From Neptunomonas qingdaonensis (GTDB lineage Bacteria; Pseudomonadota; Gammaproteobacteria; Pseudomonadales; Balneatricaceae): a DNA stretch of 64,000 nucleotides. The translations under genes and the position numbers were made by a program. Below, piece after piece: positions 30,189 through 40,864 of the stretch; position 1 is the first letter of the stretch; the number at the start of each line of letters is the position of its first letter. The notes below the pieces were generated by a model that was not told the origin of the DNA, made no database searches, and worked only from the letters and a program-made list of their open reading frames with translations. The DNA is taken from the NCBI RefSeq assembly GCF_900113275.1, contig NZ_FOOU01000001.1, positions 1 to 64,000 on the forward strand, read 5' to 3'.

Positions 30189-31790
30189 TTATTTTTTCAA
30201 AATCATCGCTGCAGCCTTCTCTGCGATCATAATTGTGGGTGAATTAGTATTTCCAGAGGTAATTGACGGCATAATAGAGGCATCAACGACTCGAAGTTGA
30301 TCTATTCCGTGGACTTTCAGCTGCTCATCTACAACCGACATAGCGTCATTTCCCATTTTGCAGGTGCCTACAGGATGAAAAATAGTCGTGGCTATATCTC
30401 CCGCGGCTTTAATCAGCTCGTCATCAGTATTGATCGTAATACCCGGTTTAAACTCTTCGGGAGCATACTTTTTAAAAGCGTCTGCCTGACAGATACGACG
30501 GCTAAGCTTTAAGGCATCTGCGGCAACCTGTTGATCTTCTTGATGGCTAAGATAGTTGGGTGTGATTATTGGGGCAGAATAAGGATCTTTAGCGCTTAAT
30601 CTGACATGTCCCCGGCTTTTAGGTCTGAGGTTGCAAACAGAAACCGTAATAGCGGGAAATGCATGGAGTGGATCGCCGAGCTTATCGCAACTCAGTGGTT
30701 GAATATGGTATTCAAGATTTGCAGTAGTATAGGAGTCGTTACTCTTAGCAAATCCTCCTAACTGGCTCGGGGCCATCGAAAGAGGTCCTCGTCTGAAAAA
30801 CGCATAATCAAATGCCATTTTAGCTTTGCCTAACAGGCTATTGGCCTGTTCGTTTAACGTGTGGGTGTTTTTTACTTTAAACACAGCCCTGACTTGTAAG
30901 TGATCCTGAAGGTTTTCGCCAACGCCCGGTAGTTCATGGGTAAGCTCAATATCGTGCTGTTTTAAGAGTTCGGCATTCCCAATACCCGAACGCTGCAAAA
31001 TGATGGGTGAGATGACCGCTCCTGCTGACAATATCACTTCTTTATTGCTGCGCGCGTAGCTTGGTACGCCGTTAAGATCAAAAGCTACACCTATAACCTG
31101 TTTGTTTTTAATATGCAGACGATCAACATGCGCATGGGTAAGAATAGTTAAATTAGGTCGGTCTTTAATAGGATGAAGAAAGCCGGTGGCGGCGGACCAG
31201 CGACGCCCATTTTTCTGGTTCACCTGGAAGTAACTGAAACCTTCATTATCACCACCATTAAAATCATCAATTGAAGGAATACCTGATTGTGCAGCCGCTT
31301 CCCTGAAGCTATCCAGTACTTCCCACGAGAGGCGCTGCTCTTCTACCCGCCATTCGCCCCCCGCTCCATGCAGTGCTGATGTGCCAGCAAAGTGATCTTC
31401 TGATTTTTTAAAATAAGGAAGTACGTCGTCCCAACTCCATCCTTGATTGCCGGCCGCTGCCCACTGATCATAATCTTGTTGTTGGCCTCGCATATAGATC
31501 ATGCCATTGATGGAGGAGCATCCCCCCAGCACTTTTCCACGAGGATAGTTCAGAGCGCGGCCATTTAATCCGGCATCGGCCTGTGTCTTAAAGCACCAAT
31601 CAGTTTTCGGGTTGTTCATGGTGTATATATAGCCGATGGGAATATGAATCCAGGGGTAGCTGTCTTTGCCACCCGCCTCTAATAAAAGGACTTTATTTTT
31701 TGGATCGGCTGAGAGTCTGTTTGCTAACACACAACCAGCGGAACCTGCGCCGATAATAATGTAATCAGCCTGAAATTCGCACGGATGCAT
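30189..31790 (-). CDS. GMC-family FAD oxidoreductase (choline-dehydrogenase-like)
   Basis: A 533-residue flavoprotein oxidising an alcohol or polyol. FAD dinucleotide fold IIIGAGSAGCVLANRLS at residues about 11-27; PRGKVLGGCSSINGMIYMRG is GMC signature 1; ILSAGAVISPIILQRSGIG is signature 2; the catalytic histidine lies in HPVGTCKMG; the C-terminus TNSPTIMIAEKAA closes the FAD site. It resembles BetA, but no betaine genes are adjacent, so the substrate is open. GGGAG precedes the ATG. It transcribes toward the origin candidate. Confidence 0.88.
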   Translation of the reverse strand: MHPCEFQADYIIIGAGSAGCVLANRLSADPKNKVLLLEAGGKDSYPWIHIPIGYIYTMNNPKTDWCFKTQADAGLNGRALNYPRGKVLGGCSSINGMIYMRGQQQDYDQWAAAGNQGWSWDDVLPYFKKSEDHFAGTSALHGAGGEWRVEEQRLSWEVLDSFREAAAQSGIPSIDDFNGGDNEGFSYFQVNQKNGRRWSAATGFLHPIKDRPNLTILTHAHVDRLHIKNKQVIGVAFDLNGVPSYARSNKEVILSAGAVISPIILQRSGIGNAELLKQHDIELTHELPGVGENLQDHLQVRAVFKVKNTHTLNEQANSLLGKAKMAFDYAFFRRGPLSMAPSQLGGFAKSNDSYTTANLEYHIQPLSCDKLGDPLHAFPAITVSVCNLRPKSRGHVRLSAKDPYSAPIITPNYLSHQEDQQVAADALKLSRRICQADAFKKYAPEEFKPGITINTDDELIKAAGDIATTIFHPVGTCKMGNDAMSVVDEQLKVHGIDQLRVVDASIMPSITSGNTNSPTIMIAEKAAAMILKK

Positions 31791-31976
31791 AACGTCTCCC
31801 TGTAAAACTCTATCGTTTAACGAACGAAGAGCTGTTATTTTCTTGTTATTAGATAGAATCTCTTTTTAACAAGTAATAACCAATTAAAAAAGTATAAATA
31901 GGCGTTTTATGCCTGTGTGTGATTAAAGTTTAAGGGGTTTTTGATGTTGAAATTTTCTTCTTTGGGAGCATCCTGA

Positions 31977-32684
31977 GTGGCTAAAAAATCTATGCTACGG
32001 TCGTTTATACAGCGTGTGCTTTTAACATTTCTATTGGTATGTTTATTTTTTTTGGGAATGATTGGTTTATTGCGTTTTGTTAATCCGCCAACATCCGCTT
32101 TTATGGTTATTGATCAGTGGCAGCATCCGCAACGTGAGGTACGCCATACATGGGTTGATCTTGAAAATATCTCTGCGTGGATGCCTCTAGCGGTGATTGC
32201 CAGTGAAGATCAGACCTTTCTTCACCATTGGGGATTGGATATTAAAGGAATTATGACGGTCGTTAAGGACTATCGAAAAGGTAACGCTTTACGCGGAGCC
32301 AGTACCATTTCACAACAGACTGCAAAAAACCTGTTTCTGTGGAACGGCCGTCAGTTTGTACGCAAAATATTCGAAGCCGGTTTAACATTGGGGCTGGAAG
32401 GTTTGTGGTCTAAGCGCAGAATTATGGAAGTTTATCTGAACATTGCTGAATTTGGTGAAGGTATCTACGGAGTTGAAGCCGCTAGCCGGCATTTCTTTGG
32501 TGTGAATGCACGTCAGCTTAGCCAGGTACAGGCGGCTCGGTTAGCGGCTGTATTACCTAACCCTAAGCGCTTTAATGCAGGACGTCCGACGGCTTATATA
32601 GCGCAGCGGGTGACATGGATTTCCAGGCAGATGCGTCAATTAGGAGGAACGGCCTATATAAATCCATTAATGAAAAAGGATTAA
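31977..32684 (+). CDS. mtgA: Monofunctional peptidoglycan glycosyltransferase MtgA
   Basis: A 235-residue inner-membrane enzyme that polymerises lipid II into glycan strands. One N-terminal membrane helix, then the GT51 domain with [12 protein letters not shown] (catalytic glutamate), [17 protein letters not shown] and [20 protein letters not shown]. No transpeptidase domain. The start is GTG with GGGAG eight bases upstream. Confidence 0.95.
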   Translation: MAKKSMLRSFIQRVLLTFLLVCLFFLGMIGLLRFVNPPTSAFMVIDQWQHPQREVRHTWVDLENISAWMPLAVIASEDQTFLHHWGLDIKGIMTVVKDYRKGNALRGASTISQQTAKNLFLWNGRQFVRKIFEAGLTLGLEGLWSKRRIMEVYLNIAEFGEGIYGVEAASRHFFGVNARQLSQVQAARLAAVLPNPKRFNAGRPTAYIAQRVTWISRQMRQLGGTAYINPLMKKD

Positions 32685-33056
32685 CCCCAGGCATGGATCA
32701 GATGTAAAAAGAGCATTAATAAACGCATCCAATCATGTTGCTAAGGATCCATAACGGCTGCTCCTTAGCAGATCGCTAACATGATAAAATGCCTAATTGT
32801 GCTGCAATTTCATCATTAACATTTTCATGCTAATCGATTATAAATAAATTTACTTCGTTGCTTTTTTCATATTATTTTAATTTATCGATAGTATTTCAGA
32901 TAGCTACCTGAGATAAAATATGTATCTGAGTTATTCAAAAAACTGTCTTATTAGTCAGGTCTTTCATAAATTCTGCCATTATGTATAAAAAATCAGTCTA
33001 TAGCTAATGAGCCCAGAGACATTACAGTAAGTTCGATTCGTTAAATGAGGGCACAG
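32685..33056. other. Intergenic region with a large hairpin, upstream of the purine ABC operon
   Basis: A 372-base AT-rich gap. 32732-32785 can fold into a stem of two 8-bp segments (ATCATGTT/AACATGAT and GCTAAGGA/TCCTTAGC) with a bulge on one side. A second repeat, TCAGATA/TATCTGA, spans 32896-32929. Neither carries a T run. No riboswitch family was recognised. The promoter of the ABC operon should lie here. Confidence 0.5.
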
Positions 33057-34670
33057 ATGAATACTCCTACAGTCAGCTCTAATCCGGATCGGCCAAAGCG
33101 GTTGGTCATGCAAGGTATCACTAAGCAATATCCGGGGTGTCTTGCTAATGACAGCGTTGATCTGGACATCGGTGTAGGAGAGATCCATGCCCTGCTAGGT
33201 GAAAACGGTGCCGGTAAAAGTACTCTGATGAAGATTATCTACGGTGTAGTGAAGCCCGATGCCGGACAATTAATCTGGGAAGGAGAGACGATTCGGATTA
33301 AAGATCCTGCGCATGCTCGAAAACTCGGTATTGGCATGGTTTTTCAGCACTTTTCATTATTCGAAACCCTGACCGTTACTGAGAATATCGCATTGGCGTT
33401 GGGCAATGAAGCCGACGATATGAAAGCCCTGGCTGAAAAAATTCGCAGCGTATCAGCGCGTTATGGTATGGCGTTGAATCCGCAGCGCTACGTACATTCA
33501 CTTTCGGTGGGAGAAAGGCAACGGGTTGAGATAGTGCGTTGTTTGGTACAGGATATTCGCTTGTTGATTCTGGATGAGCCGACCTCAGTTTTAACGCCAC
33601 AGGAAGTCGATACACTGTTTATCACGCTGCGCCGTTTGGCAGAGGAAGGTTGTAGTATTTTGTTTATCAGCCATAAATTAAATGAAGTCAAAGCCTTATG
33701 TCATCGCGCGACGGTATTGCGTGCCGGGCGGGTATCGGGAGCTTGTATACCCACGGAGGAAGATGCATCCAGTATGGCACGCATGATGGTGGGGGATGAA
33801 ACCCCTATTAGCATGGATTATGACAAAGTGCAGGGACAGGCGGTTTTTTTACAGGTGCGTGGCTTGAATCAACGCAGTGATGACCCATTTGGTGTTGATC
33901 TGAAAAACATTAATCTGGATGTACATGCGGGTGAAATTGTCGGCATTGCAGGTGTGGCTGGTAATGGTCAGGAAGAATTACTGGCGGCACTGAGTGGTGA
34001 AGATATCATCAAAAATCATGATGCTATCCACTTCCCCTGTGGCCCCGTCGGGCATTTATGCCCGGAAAAACGCCGTCGTAAAGGACTCGCCTTCGTGCCT
34101 GAAGAGCGTTTAGGTCGCGGTGCAGTGCCCGATATGAGTTTGAAAGATAATGCACTGCTGACAGGCTTTCTAACAGGTTTGATTAAAAATGGCATGATCG
34201 ACCATGAGGGTACAGAAAGTTTTGCGAAAAAAATTATTAAACAGTTCAAAGTGAAGACGCCTGATAGTGGTACGCATGCCAAAAGCCTATCGGGCGGTAA
34301 TCTGCAAAAGTTCATTATTGGTCGCGAGATCATGCAGAATCCGCAATTATTAGTCGCAGCACATCCTACCTGGGGAGTTGATATCGGTGCTGCCACAGCG
34401 ATTCATCAGGCTTTAATCGATTTGCGGGATCAGGGGGCCGCAATATTGATTGTCTCAGAAGATATCGATGAGCTTTTTTTAATCTCTGATCGACTTTGCG
34501 CTATTTGTGATGGTGCTCTTTCACCGATTAAACCTACACCGCAGGTGACATTAGAAGAGGTCGGACGCTGGATGGCAGGCATGTTTGATGAACTACTCCC
34601 TGATGAAAAAACGCCTGAGGCGAACATCGTTTCGCTACAATCGACGGCAGCAGCCGTAAAAACTCATTAA
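33057..34670 (+). CDS. ABC transporter ATP-binding protein, BMP/nucleoside type
   Basis: A 537-residue double-ATPase energising a purine or nucleoside importer. The first cassette has Walker A GENGAGKST, signature LSVGERQRV and Walker B LLILDEPTS. The second is degenerate, with GVAGNGQEEL instead of Walker A and an altered Walker B (VAAHPTWGVDIG), though LSGGNLQK is intact; this asymmetry is typical of the BMP/sugar class. ATG 33057 is chosen over 33045 because GAGG lies six bases upstream. It leads an operon with two permeases. Confidence 0.92.
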   Translation: MNTPTVSSNPDRPKRLVMQGITKQYPGCLANDSVDLDIGVGEIHALLGENGAGKSTLMKIIYGVVKPDAGQLIWEGETIRIKDPAHARKLGIGMVFQHFSLFETLTVTENIALALGNEADDMKALAEKIRSVSARYGMALNPQRYVHSLSVGERQRVEIVRCLVQDIRLLILDEPTSVLTPQEVDTLFITLRRLAEEGCSILFISHKLNEVKALCHRATVLRAGRVSGACIPTEEDASSMARMMVGDETPISMDYDKVQGQAVFLQVRGLNQRSDDPFGVDLKNINLDVHAGEIVGIAGVAGNGQEELLAALSGEDIIKNHDAIHFPCGPVGHLCPEKRRRKGLAFVPEERLGRGAVPDMSLKDNALLTGFLTGLIKNGMIDHEGTESFAKKIIKQFKVKTPDSGTHAKSLSGGNLQKFIIGREIMQNPQLLVAAHPTWGVDIGAATAIHQALIDLRDQGAAILIVSEDIDELFLISDRLCAICDGALSPIKPTPQVTLEEVGRWMAGMFDELLPDEKTPEANIVSLQSTAAAVKTH

Positions 34671-34680
34671 GGAGTGCCAG

Positions 34681-35778
34681 ATGTTTCTTAAACTCGTACC
34701 TCGCGCCGAGCACTCCCGTAAAATGGCCTATTTATCACCTTTGTTAGCCGGTGTTCTTACTCTGATTACCGGGGGCGTGTTTTTTTATTTGCAGGGACAT
34801 GATCCTTTCTTTGCTTTAAAAACCATGCTCTATACGCCGATTTCAGATACCTATGGTTTAGCTGAGTTATGCGTTAAAACGACACCTATTTTGCTCTGCG
34901 CGATTGGACTTGCGATCGTATTTAAGGCGCAGGTGTGGAATATCGGTGCTGAAGGACAGCTATTGATCGGTGGACTCGCTGCCAGCGCGTTAGCGGTCAA
35001 TATTATCGAAGTGGAGGCTGCGTGGGCTATGCCGGCAGTGATGCTGGCGGGAATTGCGGGTGGTGCATTATGGGCGCTGTTGGCGGCTTGGCTAAAAACC
35101 CACTTTAACGCGAATGAAATTCTGACAACCATCATGTTTAACTATATTGCGCTGAACTTGCTGATTTTTTCGGTGCATGGGCCATTGAAAGACCCCGATG
35201 GCTACAACTTTCCAGAATCAGCGATGTTTGGGGACGCTTCCTTGTTGCCGATTTTAGTAGAGGATACGCGCGTGCACGCGGGTATATTGTTTGCTTTGTT
35301 GGCAGTCGTGATTATCTGGGTTTTGTTAGCCCGTAGCTTTATAGGGTTTCAAATAAAAGTATTGGGGCTGGATGCCAGTGCTGCGAGGCTAGCCGGTTTT
35401 AAAGATAAAAAACTCGTCTGGATAACGATGCTAATTAGCGGCGGATTGGCAGGGCTTGCCGGTGCCGGTGAGGTAGCAGGCCCAATAGGACAACTAGTAC
35501 CGCAGATATCCCCGGGCTATGGCTATGCCGCTATCATTGTGGCTTTTTTAGGACGCTTGCACCCTGTCGGTATTTTATTTGCCAGCCTATTAATGGCCCT
35601 CATTTATATGGGGGGAGAAATGGCGCAGATTGAATTGAATATGCCGCTGGCTATCACCGGTTTGTTTCAGGGAATGCTGCTGTTTTACCTCCTCGCCTGT
35701 GATGTCTTGATTGGTTATAAAATTAAATTTCCCTGGTCAGGTATGGATACAGTGACAAGCCGTGCGGAGCAACATTAA
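34681..35778 (+). CDS. ABC transporter permease, BMP/nucleoside type (subunit 1)
   Basis: A 365-residue membrane protein with about 8-10 helices. KAQVWNIGAEGQLLIGGLAAS and GAGEVAGPIGQL are conserved in YufP-like permeases of the BPD_transp_2 family. It starts 10 bases after the ATPase gene and shares its last base with the next permease (TAATG). Inner membrane. Confidence 0.92.
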   Translation: MFLKLVPRAEHSRKMAYLSPLLAGVLTLITGGVFFYLQGHDPFFALKTMLYTPISDTYGLAELCVKTTPILLCAIGLAIVFKAQVWNIGAEGQLLIGGLAASALAVNIIEVEAAWAMPAVMLAGIAGGALWALLAAWLKTHFNANEILTTIMFNYIALNLLIFSVHGPLKDPDGYNFPESAMFGDASLLPILVEDTRVHAGILFALLAVVIIWVLLARSFIGFQIKVLGLDASAARLAGFKDKKLVWITMLISGGLAGLAGAGEVAGPIGQLVPQISPGYGYAAIIVAFLGRLHPVGILFASLLMALIYMGGEMAQIELNMPLAITGLFQGMLLFYLLACDVLIGYKIKFPWSGMDTVTSRAEQH

Positions 35779-36704
35779 TGGATATTGATCTGATTACGAA
35801 TATTCTCTACGCCATGATACGTACCGGGACTCCGTTGCTGATTGTGGCGCTGGGTGAAATGGTATGTGAAAAAAGCGGCGTGTTAAATTTAGGTCAGGAA
35901 GGCATGATGCTGATGGGTGCTGTGGCTGGGTTTATAGCAACATGGTTAACGGGTAATCTATTCTTTGGCTTTTTGATGGCGATCGTTGCCGGTGTGCTGA
36001 TGTCGCAATTATTTGCCATGATTGCACTGGGGCTTAATGCCAATCAAGTTGCAACGGGCCTGGCGTTGACCATCTTTGGAACAGGGTTATCGGCTTTTAT
36101 CGGTTCAGGCTTTGTCGGTAATCCCATTGAAGGGTTAGACGTGATCGCTATCCCCTTCCTCAGCGAAATCCCGGTGATCGGCAAAATGCTGTTTGCTCAG
36201 GATCTGATCGTTTACCTGTCTTTTGTCTTATTTGGCGTGATCTTTTGGTTTTTCCGATCGAGTCGCACCGGCTTAATTGTCAAAGCAGTCGGCGAGAATC
36301 CACATGCCGCTAACGCCATCGGTTTACCGGTTATGCGCACCCGTTATTTAGCGGTGGCTTTTGGTGGTGCCATGGCGGGTTTAGCGGGCGGTTATCTGTC
36401 TCTGGCCTATACCCCTTTATGGGCTGAAAACATGACCTCCGGACGTGGTTGGATTGCATTAGCTTTGGTTGTATTTGCGAGCTGGCGTACAGAAAGAATA
36501 CTGCTGGGGGCTTATCTGTTTGGTCTAGCGAGTATTTTGCACCTGGTAGCACAGGGACTTGGGTTTGCTGTATCACCTAACCTGCTAGCGATGCTGCCTT
36601 ATATTGCTACGGTACTGGTGCTGGTGATGATGTCGCGTAATCAGGGGCAAAGTAAAATGTATGCGCCGATCTCTTTGGGCAAACCCTTTCATGCGGGAAC
36701 GTAA
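35778..36704 (+). CDS. ABC transporter permease, BMP/nucleoside type (subunit 2)
   Basis: A 308-residue membrane protein with about 8 helices. GVLNLGQEGMMLMGAVAGF, RTGLIVKAVGENPHAANAIG and GGAMAGLAGGYLSL match the YufQ-like partner. Start overlaps the previous stop by one base. About 290 bases separate it from gpt. Confidence 0.92.
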   Translation: MDIDLITNILYAMIRTGTPLLIVALGEMVCEKSGVLNLGQEGMMLMGAVAGFIATWLTGNLFFGFLMAIVAGVLMSQLFAMIALGLNANQVATGLALTIFGTGLSAFIGSGFVGNPIEGLDVIAIPFLSEIPVIGKMLFAQDLIVYLSFVLFGVIFWFFRSSRTGLIVKAVGENPHAANAIGLPVMRTRYLAVAFGGAMAGLAGGYLSLAYTPLWAENMTSGRGWIALALVVFASWRTERILLGAYLFGLASILHLVAQGLGFAVSPNLLAMLPYIATVLVLVMMSRNQGQSKMYAPISLGKPFHAGT

Positions 36705-36905
36705 CGTAGGCAGAGCCAGGGAGCGTAAATCAGGGAATGTAATAATGTGCGTCCAGATACACAGGAAGTGCTAGTAATCGACGAATAAACATTCTGCTTA
36801 AAATGTTTGGTGTGTGCTCGGTTGATTATATTGAGCGAGGCTGGTTAACATCGCGTACCTGAGGAAAGACTGGTACAGGGGAGCAGAACATTTATACACT
36901 AGAAA

Positions 36906-36967
36906 AACCTAACTTTTAGGTTATGATTTCTGACAGTGTTATGTCTTGTCATCTTTTTATAAGACAT
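36906..36967 (+). promoter_or_regulatory. Two inverted repeats upstream of gpt
   Basis: AACCTAA-ctt-TTAGGTT (36906-36922) is a perfect palindrome with a three-base centre. A second, ATGTCTT / AAGACAT, spans 36941-36967 and ends 18 bases before the gpt ribosome site. They could be a repressor operator and an RNA stem. Neither matches a PurR box or a purine riboswitch that I know. Confidence 0.4.
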
Positions 36968-36996
36968 ATGTAATGTTGATTGATGAGGAATAATTG

Positions 36997-37506
36997 ATGG
37001 GACAGTCGCCTTACCGTAAAGATTTTCCGGTTACCTGGGAGGAGCTTCACCGTAACTCCCGTGCGCTTTCATGGCGGTTGCTGGAGTTAGGCCCGTGGAA
37101 AGGGATTATAGCGATCACGCGAGGAGGCCTGGTGCCTGCCGCGATTCTTGCTCGTGAGCTGGATATCCGTTTGATCGATACCGTCTGCATCACCAGTTAT
37201 GCGGCGAGTCAAGAAGGTGATGCGGCGACGCATCAGGGAGAACTGAACATTCTTAAAGGTGTTGAAGGCGACGGTGAAGGCTTTTTGCTGGTGGATGACT
37301 TAGTTGATACGGGTAAAACAGCGCGATGTGTTCGTGAAATGCTACCTAAAGCGCATTTCGTCACCTTATATGCTAAACCTGCTGGCCGGCCTTTAGTAGA
37401 TACTTATGTAATGGAAGTGAGCCAGGATACCTGGATTCGTTTTCCATGGGATATGGATTATACCTTCGCTACACCGTTGGCTGACCGGGCAAACAATGCT
37501 GGCTGA
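36997..37506 (+). CDS. gpt: Xanthine(-guanine) phosphoribosyltransferase
   Basis: A 169-residue purine salvage enzyme that attaches phosphoribose from PRPP to xanthine or guanine. The PRPP loop is [43 protein letters not shown] and [10 protein letters not shown] follow E. coli Gpt closely. ATG 36997 is chosen over the adjacent TTG because GAGG lies eight bases upstream. It sits between the purine permeases and the BMP receptor gene, supporting a purine-base substrate for that transporter. Confidence 0.93.
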   Translation: MGQSPYRKDFPVTWEELHRNSRALSWRLLELGPWKGIIAITRGGLVPAAILARELDIRLIDTVCITSYAASQEGDAATHQGELNILKGVEGDGEGFLLVDDLVDTGKTARCVREMLPKAHFVTLYAKPAGRPLVDTYVMEVSQDTWIRFPWDMDYTFATPLADRANNAG

Positions 37507-37551
37507 GCATTTTAGTCAATAATAAAAAGTATTCTAACGAGGATTTCCGTA

Positions 37552-38637
37552 ATGAAAAAAATCGTCTTAAAAAAATTCCTGACAGGCTTAATGGCTGCTG
37601 TGGCTATAGTGGCGGCACTGGGTGTTCAGGCAGCGGAGCCTTTTAAAGTAGGTTTTGTATACGTAGGGCCGATAGGCGATCATGGCTGGAGTTATCAACA
37701 TGATCAGGGACGTTTGGCTTTAGAAAAGCATTTTGGCGATAAGGTGAAAACGACTTACGTTGAAAACGTACCCGAAGGCGCGGATGCTGAGCGTGTTATC
37801 CGTAATCTTGCTAAAACCGGCCACGATCTGATTTTTACAACCTCGTTTGGTTTTATGAATCCTACCCTGAAAGTAGCCAAACGCTTCCCAAAAGTGACGT
37901 TTGAACACGCGACGGGATACAAGTTGTCAAAAAACGTCGGTACTTATATCTCTAATACCTACGAAGGTCGCTATATCGCGGGCTTTACGGCCGCGAAAAT
38001 GACTAAATCTAACAAAATTGGTTTTATCGCCTCCTTCCCTATTCCTGAGGTTATTCGTGATATCAATGCGGTACAGTTGGCGTTGAATAAATATAACCCG
38101 GATGCTGAGCTGAAAATCATCTGGGTCAATAGCTGGTTCGATCCGGGTAAAGAAGCGGATGCCGCCAATGCAATGATGGATCAGGGTGTGGATATTATTT
38201 TGCAGCACACGGATAGCCCGGCAGCGATGCAAGCAGCCGACAGACGGGGTGCATTTGCAGTAGGTCAGGCATCTGATATGTCTAAGTTTGGTAAAAAAGC
38301 GCACATATTTTCGGTTGTGGATAACTGGTCTCCTTTCTACATCAAACGTGTTCAGCAAGTTATGGATGGTACCTGGAAGTCGGAAGATCATTGGGGTGGA
38401 ATGGCAGAAGAAGAGATCGTTATCCCTGAATTCAGTGATAGCATCCCAGCGGATATTGTTGCTGAGGCTCAAGCGCTGATCGCCCAGATCAAAGCAGGAA
38501 CTCTGCACCCATTTGCCGGTCCGATAAAAAATAAGGCCGGTGAACTTATAGTGGCTGAAGGCGAAATTTTACCGCATGCTGATCTGGCGGGTATTAATTG
38601 GTTTGTAGAAGGTGTGCCTAGTGAGATTCCGAAGTAA
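37552..38637 (+). CDS. BMP-family ABC substrate-binding protein
   Basis: A 361-residue periplasmic receptor with a Sec signal peptide (residues 1-27, ending VQA) and no lipobox cysteine. Mature motifs VGFVYVGPIGDHGWSYQHDQG, FTTSFGFMNPTL and QHTDSPAAMQAADRRG define the BMP/Med/PnrA family, which binds nucleosides or purines. It lies downstream of gpt instead of heading the ABC operon, and is followed by a strong terminator. Confidence 0.93.
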   Translation: MKKIVLKKFLTGLMAAVAIVAALGVQAAEPFKVGFVYVGPIGDHGWSYQHDQGRLALEKHFGDKVKTTYVENVPEGADAERVIRNLAKTGHDLIFTTSFGFMNPTLKVAKRFPKVTFEHATGYKLSKNVGTYISNTYEGRYIAGFTAAKMTKSNKIGFIASFPIPEVIRDINAVQLALNKYNPDAELKIIWVNSWFDPGKEADAANAMMDQGVDIILQHTDSPAAMQAADRRGAFAVGQASDMSKFGKKAHIFSVVDNWSPFYIKRVQQVMDGTWKSEDHWGGMAEEEIVIPEFSDSIPADIVAEAQALIAQIKAGTLHPFAGPIKNKAGELIVAEGEILPHADLAGINWFVEGVPSEIPK

Positions 38638-38664
38638 TCAGGACTAATAACCTAAATGACACCA

Positions 38665-38686
38665 GGGGGCTTATGCCCCCTTTTTT
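38665..38686 (+). terminator. Intrinsic terminator after the BMP receptor gene
   Basis: GGGGGC / GCCCCC stem with a TTAT loop followed by six T residues, 27 bases after the stop codon. It separates the transporter/gpt genes from the deaminase gene. Confidence 0.92.
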
Positions 38687-38705
38687 AAATCTATTTTTAG
38701 GCTAA

Positions 38706-39722
<1,017 letters not shown>

Positions 39723-39750
39723 CGTCCACTGTGTTAGTTCCAGATGATGT

Positions 39751-39777
39751 GTTTTTATAAAATCTATTTATAAAAAC
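39751..39777. repeat. 11-bp AT-rich palindrome after the deaminase gene
   Basis: GTTTTTATAAA and TTTATAAAAAC separated by five bases. A second stem (TGAGCG / CGCTCA, 39793-39815) follows. Together they may end deaminase transcription, but neither is a textbook terminator. Confidence 0.4.
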
Positions 39778-39875
39778 TGCTGCTGAACACATTGAGCGCG
39801 CTATTGCGTCGCTCAGGGTTTACTATATGAGGTTCGTTTTTCAATGCTTACATTACCGGATTCGACGCTAGTCTT

Positions 39876-40856
39876 ATGAATAAACAGCCCTTTTTTGAAT
39901 TGACACCGGATACCGTTCTTGACGCAGTGGAGTCGCTTGGGTATTTAAGTGACGGTCGTATCATGGCGCTAAACAGTTATGAAAACCGCGTTTATCAGGT
40001 AGGTATTGAAGAAAAAACACCATTAATTGCCAAGTTCTACCGACCACAGCGTTGGAGTAACGAGCAGATTATCGAAGAACATCAGTTTATGTATGAGCTG
40101 GTGGAGCAGGAACTGTCGGTTGTTGCACCGATGAAAAATGAGATCGACGAGAGTTTATTTACGTTCAAAGATTTCCGTTTCTCATTATTTGAGCGCCGCG
40201 GCGGCCGGGCGCCAGAGCTGGATGACCCCGAGCATCAGTTTCAGTTAGGGCGAACGATTGGACGAATACATCACATAAGCCAGGTACGGCCTTTTATCCA
40301 CAGACCTGCTTTGGATATTCAAAGCTATGGTGTGGATAGCGCGGCTTTTATCAGCCAGGAATTTATCCCTAAATCATTAAAAAATGCTTACGACAGCCTC
40401 ACCTCAGATCTGTTGCGTGAAATTGACGCCGCTTTTAAGCGTGCCGGAGCTGTGAAGCAAATCCGTGTGCATGGCGATTGCCATGCCGGCAATATCCTGT
40501 GGCGGGATAATACGCCTCATTTTGTTGATTTTGACGATGCGCGCATGGCACCTGCTATTCAGGATTTGTGGATGTTTTTGACGGGAGATCGTCAACAACA
40601 GCAGCTACAAATTGGCGAAGTCATAGAAGGCTATAATGAGTTTTCCGATTTTAATCCCCGTGAACTGCATTTAATAGAAGCGTTACGTACTTTACGAATG
40701 ATGCACTATGCGGCCTGGATTGCTCGCCGCTGGGATGATCCCGCTTTTCCGCATAATTTTTCATGGTTCAATACCGAGCGCTACTGGGGGGAGCATCTGT
40801 TGCAGCTTAGGGAGCAGTTTTCTGCTTTGCAGGAACCCGTGCTGCGGCTATTGTGA
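39876..40856 (+). CDS. srkA: Stress response kinase SrkA (YihE)
   Basis: A 326-residue protein kinase of the aminoglycoside-phosphotransferase fold. The catalytic loop HGDCHAGNILW and metal motif FVDFDDARMAPAIQDLW are clear, as is the N-terminal LNSYENRVYQVG. In E. coli it is a Ser/Thr kinase that counters MazF-linked and oxidative death. There is no clear ribosome site. dsbA, its E. coli neighbour, is absent; an unknown membrane protein follows after eight bases. Confidence 0.93.
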   Translation: MNKQPFFELTPDTVLDAVESLGYLSDGRIMALNSYENRVYQVGIEEKTPLIAKFYRPQRWSNEQIIEEHQFMYELVEQELSVVAPMKNEIDESLFTFKDFRFSLFERRGGRAPELDDPEHQFQLGRTIGRIHHISQVRPFIHRPALDIQSYGVDSAAFISQEFIPKSLKNAYDSLTSDLLREIDAAFKRAGAVKQIRVHGDCHAGNILWRDNTPHFVDFDDARMAPAIQDLWMFLTGDRQQQQLQIGEVIEGYNEFSDFNPRELHLIEALRTLRMMHYAAWIARRWDDPAFPHNFSWFNTERYWGEHLLQLREQFSALQEPVLRLL

Positions 40857-40864
40857 GATGAAAG

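Noticed and set aside
33057-36704. Ribose-type sugar ABC importer
   Set aside because: ATPase and permeases are also similar to sugar systems, but the BMP-family receptor and purine enzymes nearby favour nucleoside/purine uptake.
40294-40302. Perfect DnaA box inside srkA
   Set aside because: Single box in coding sequence with no cluster around it.
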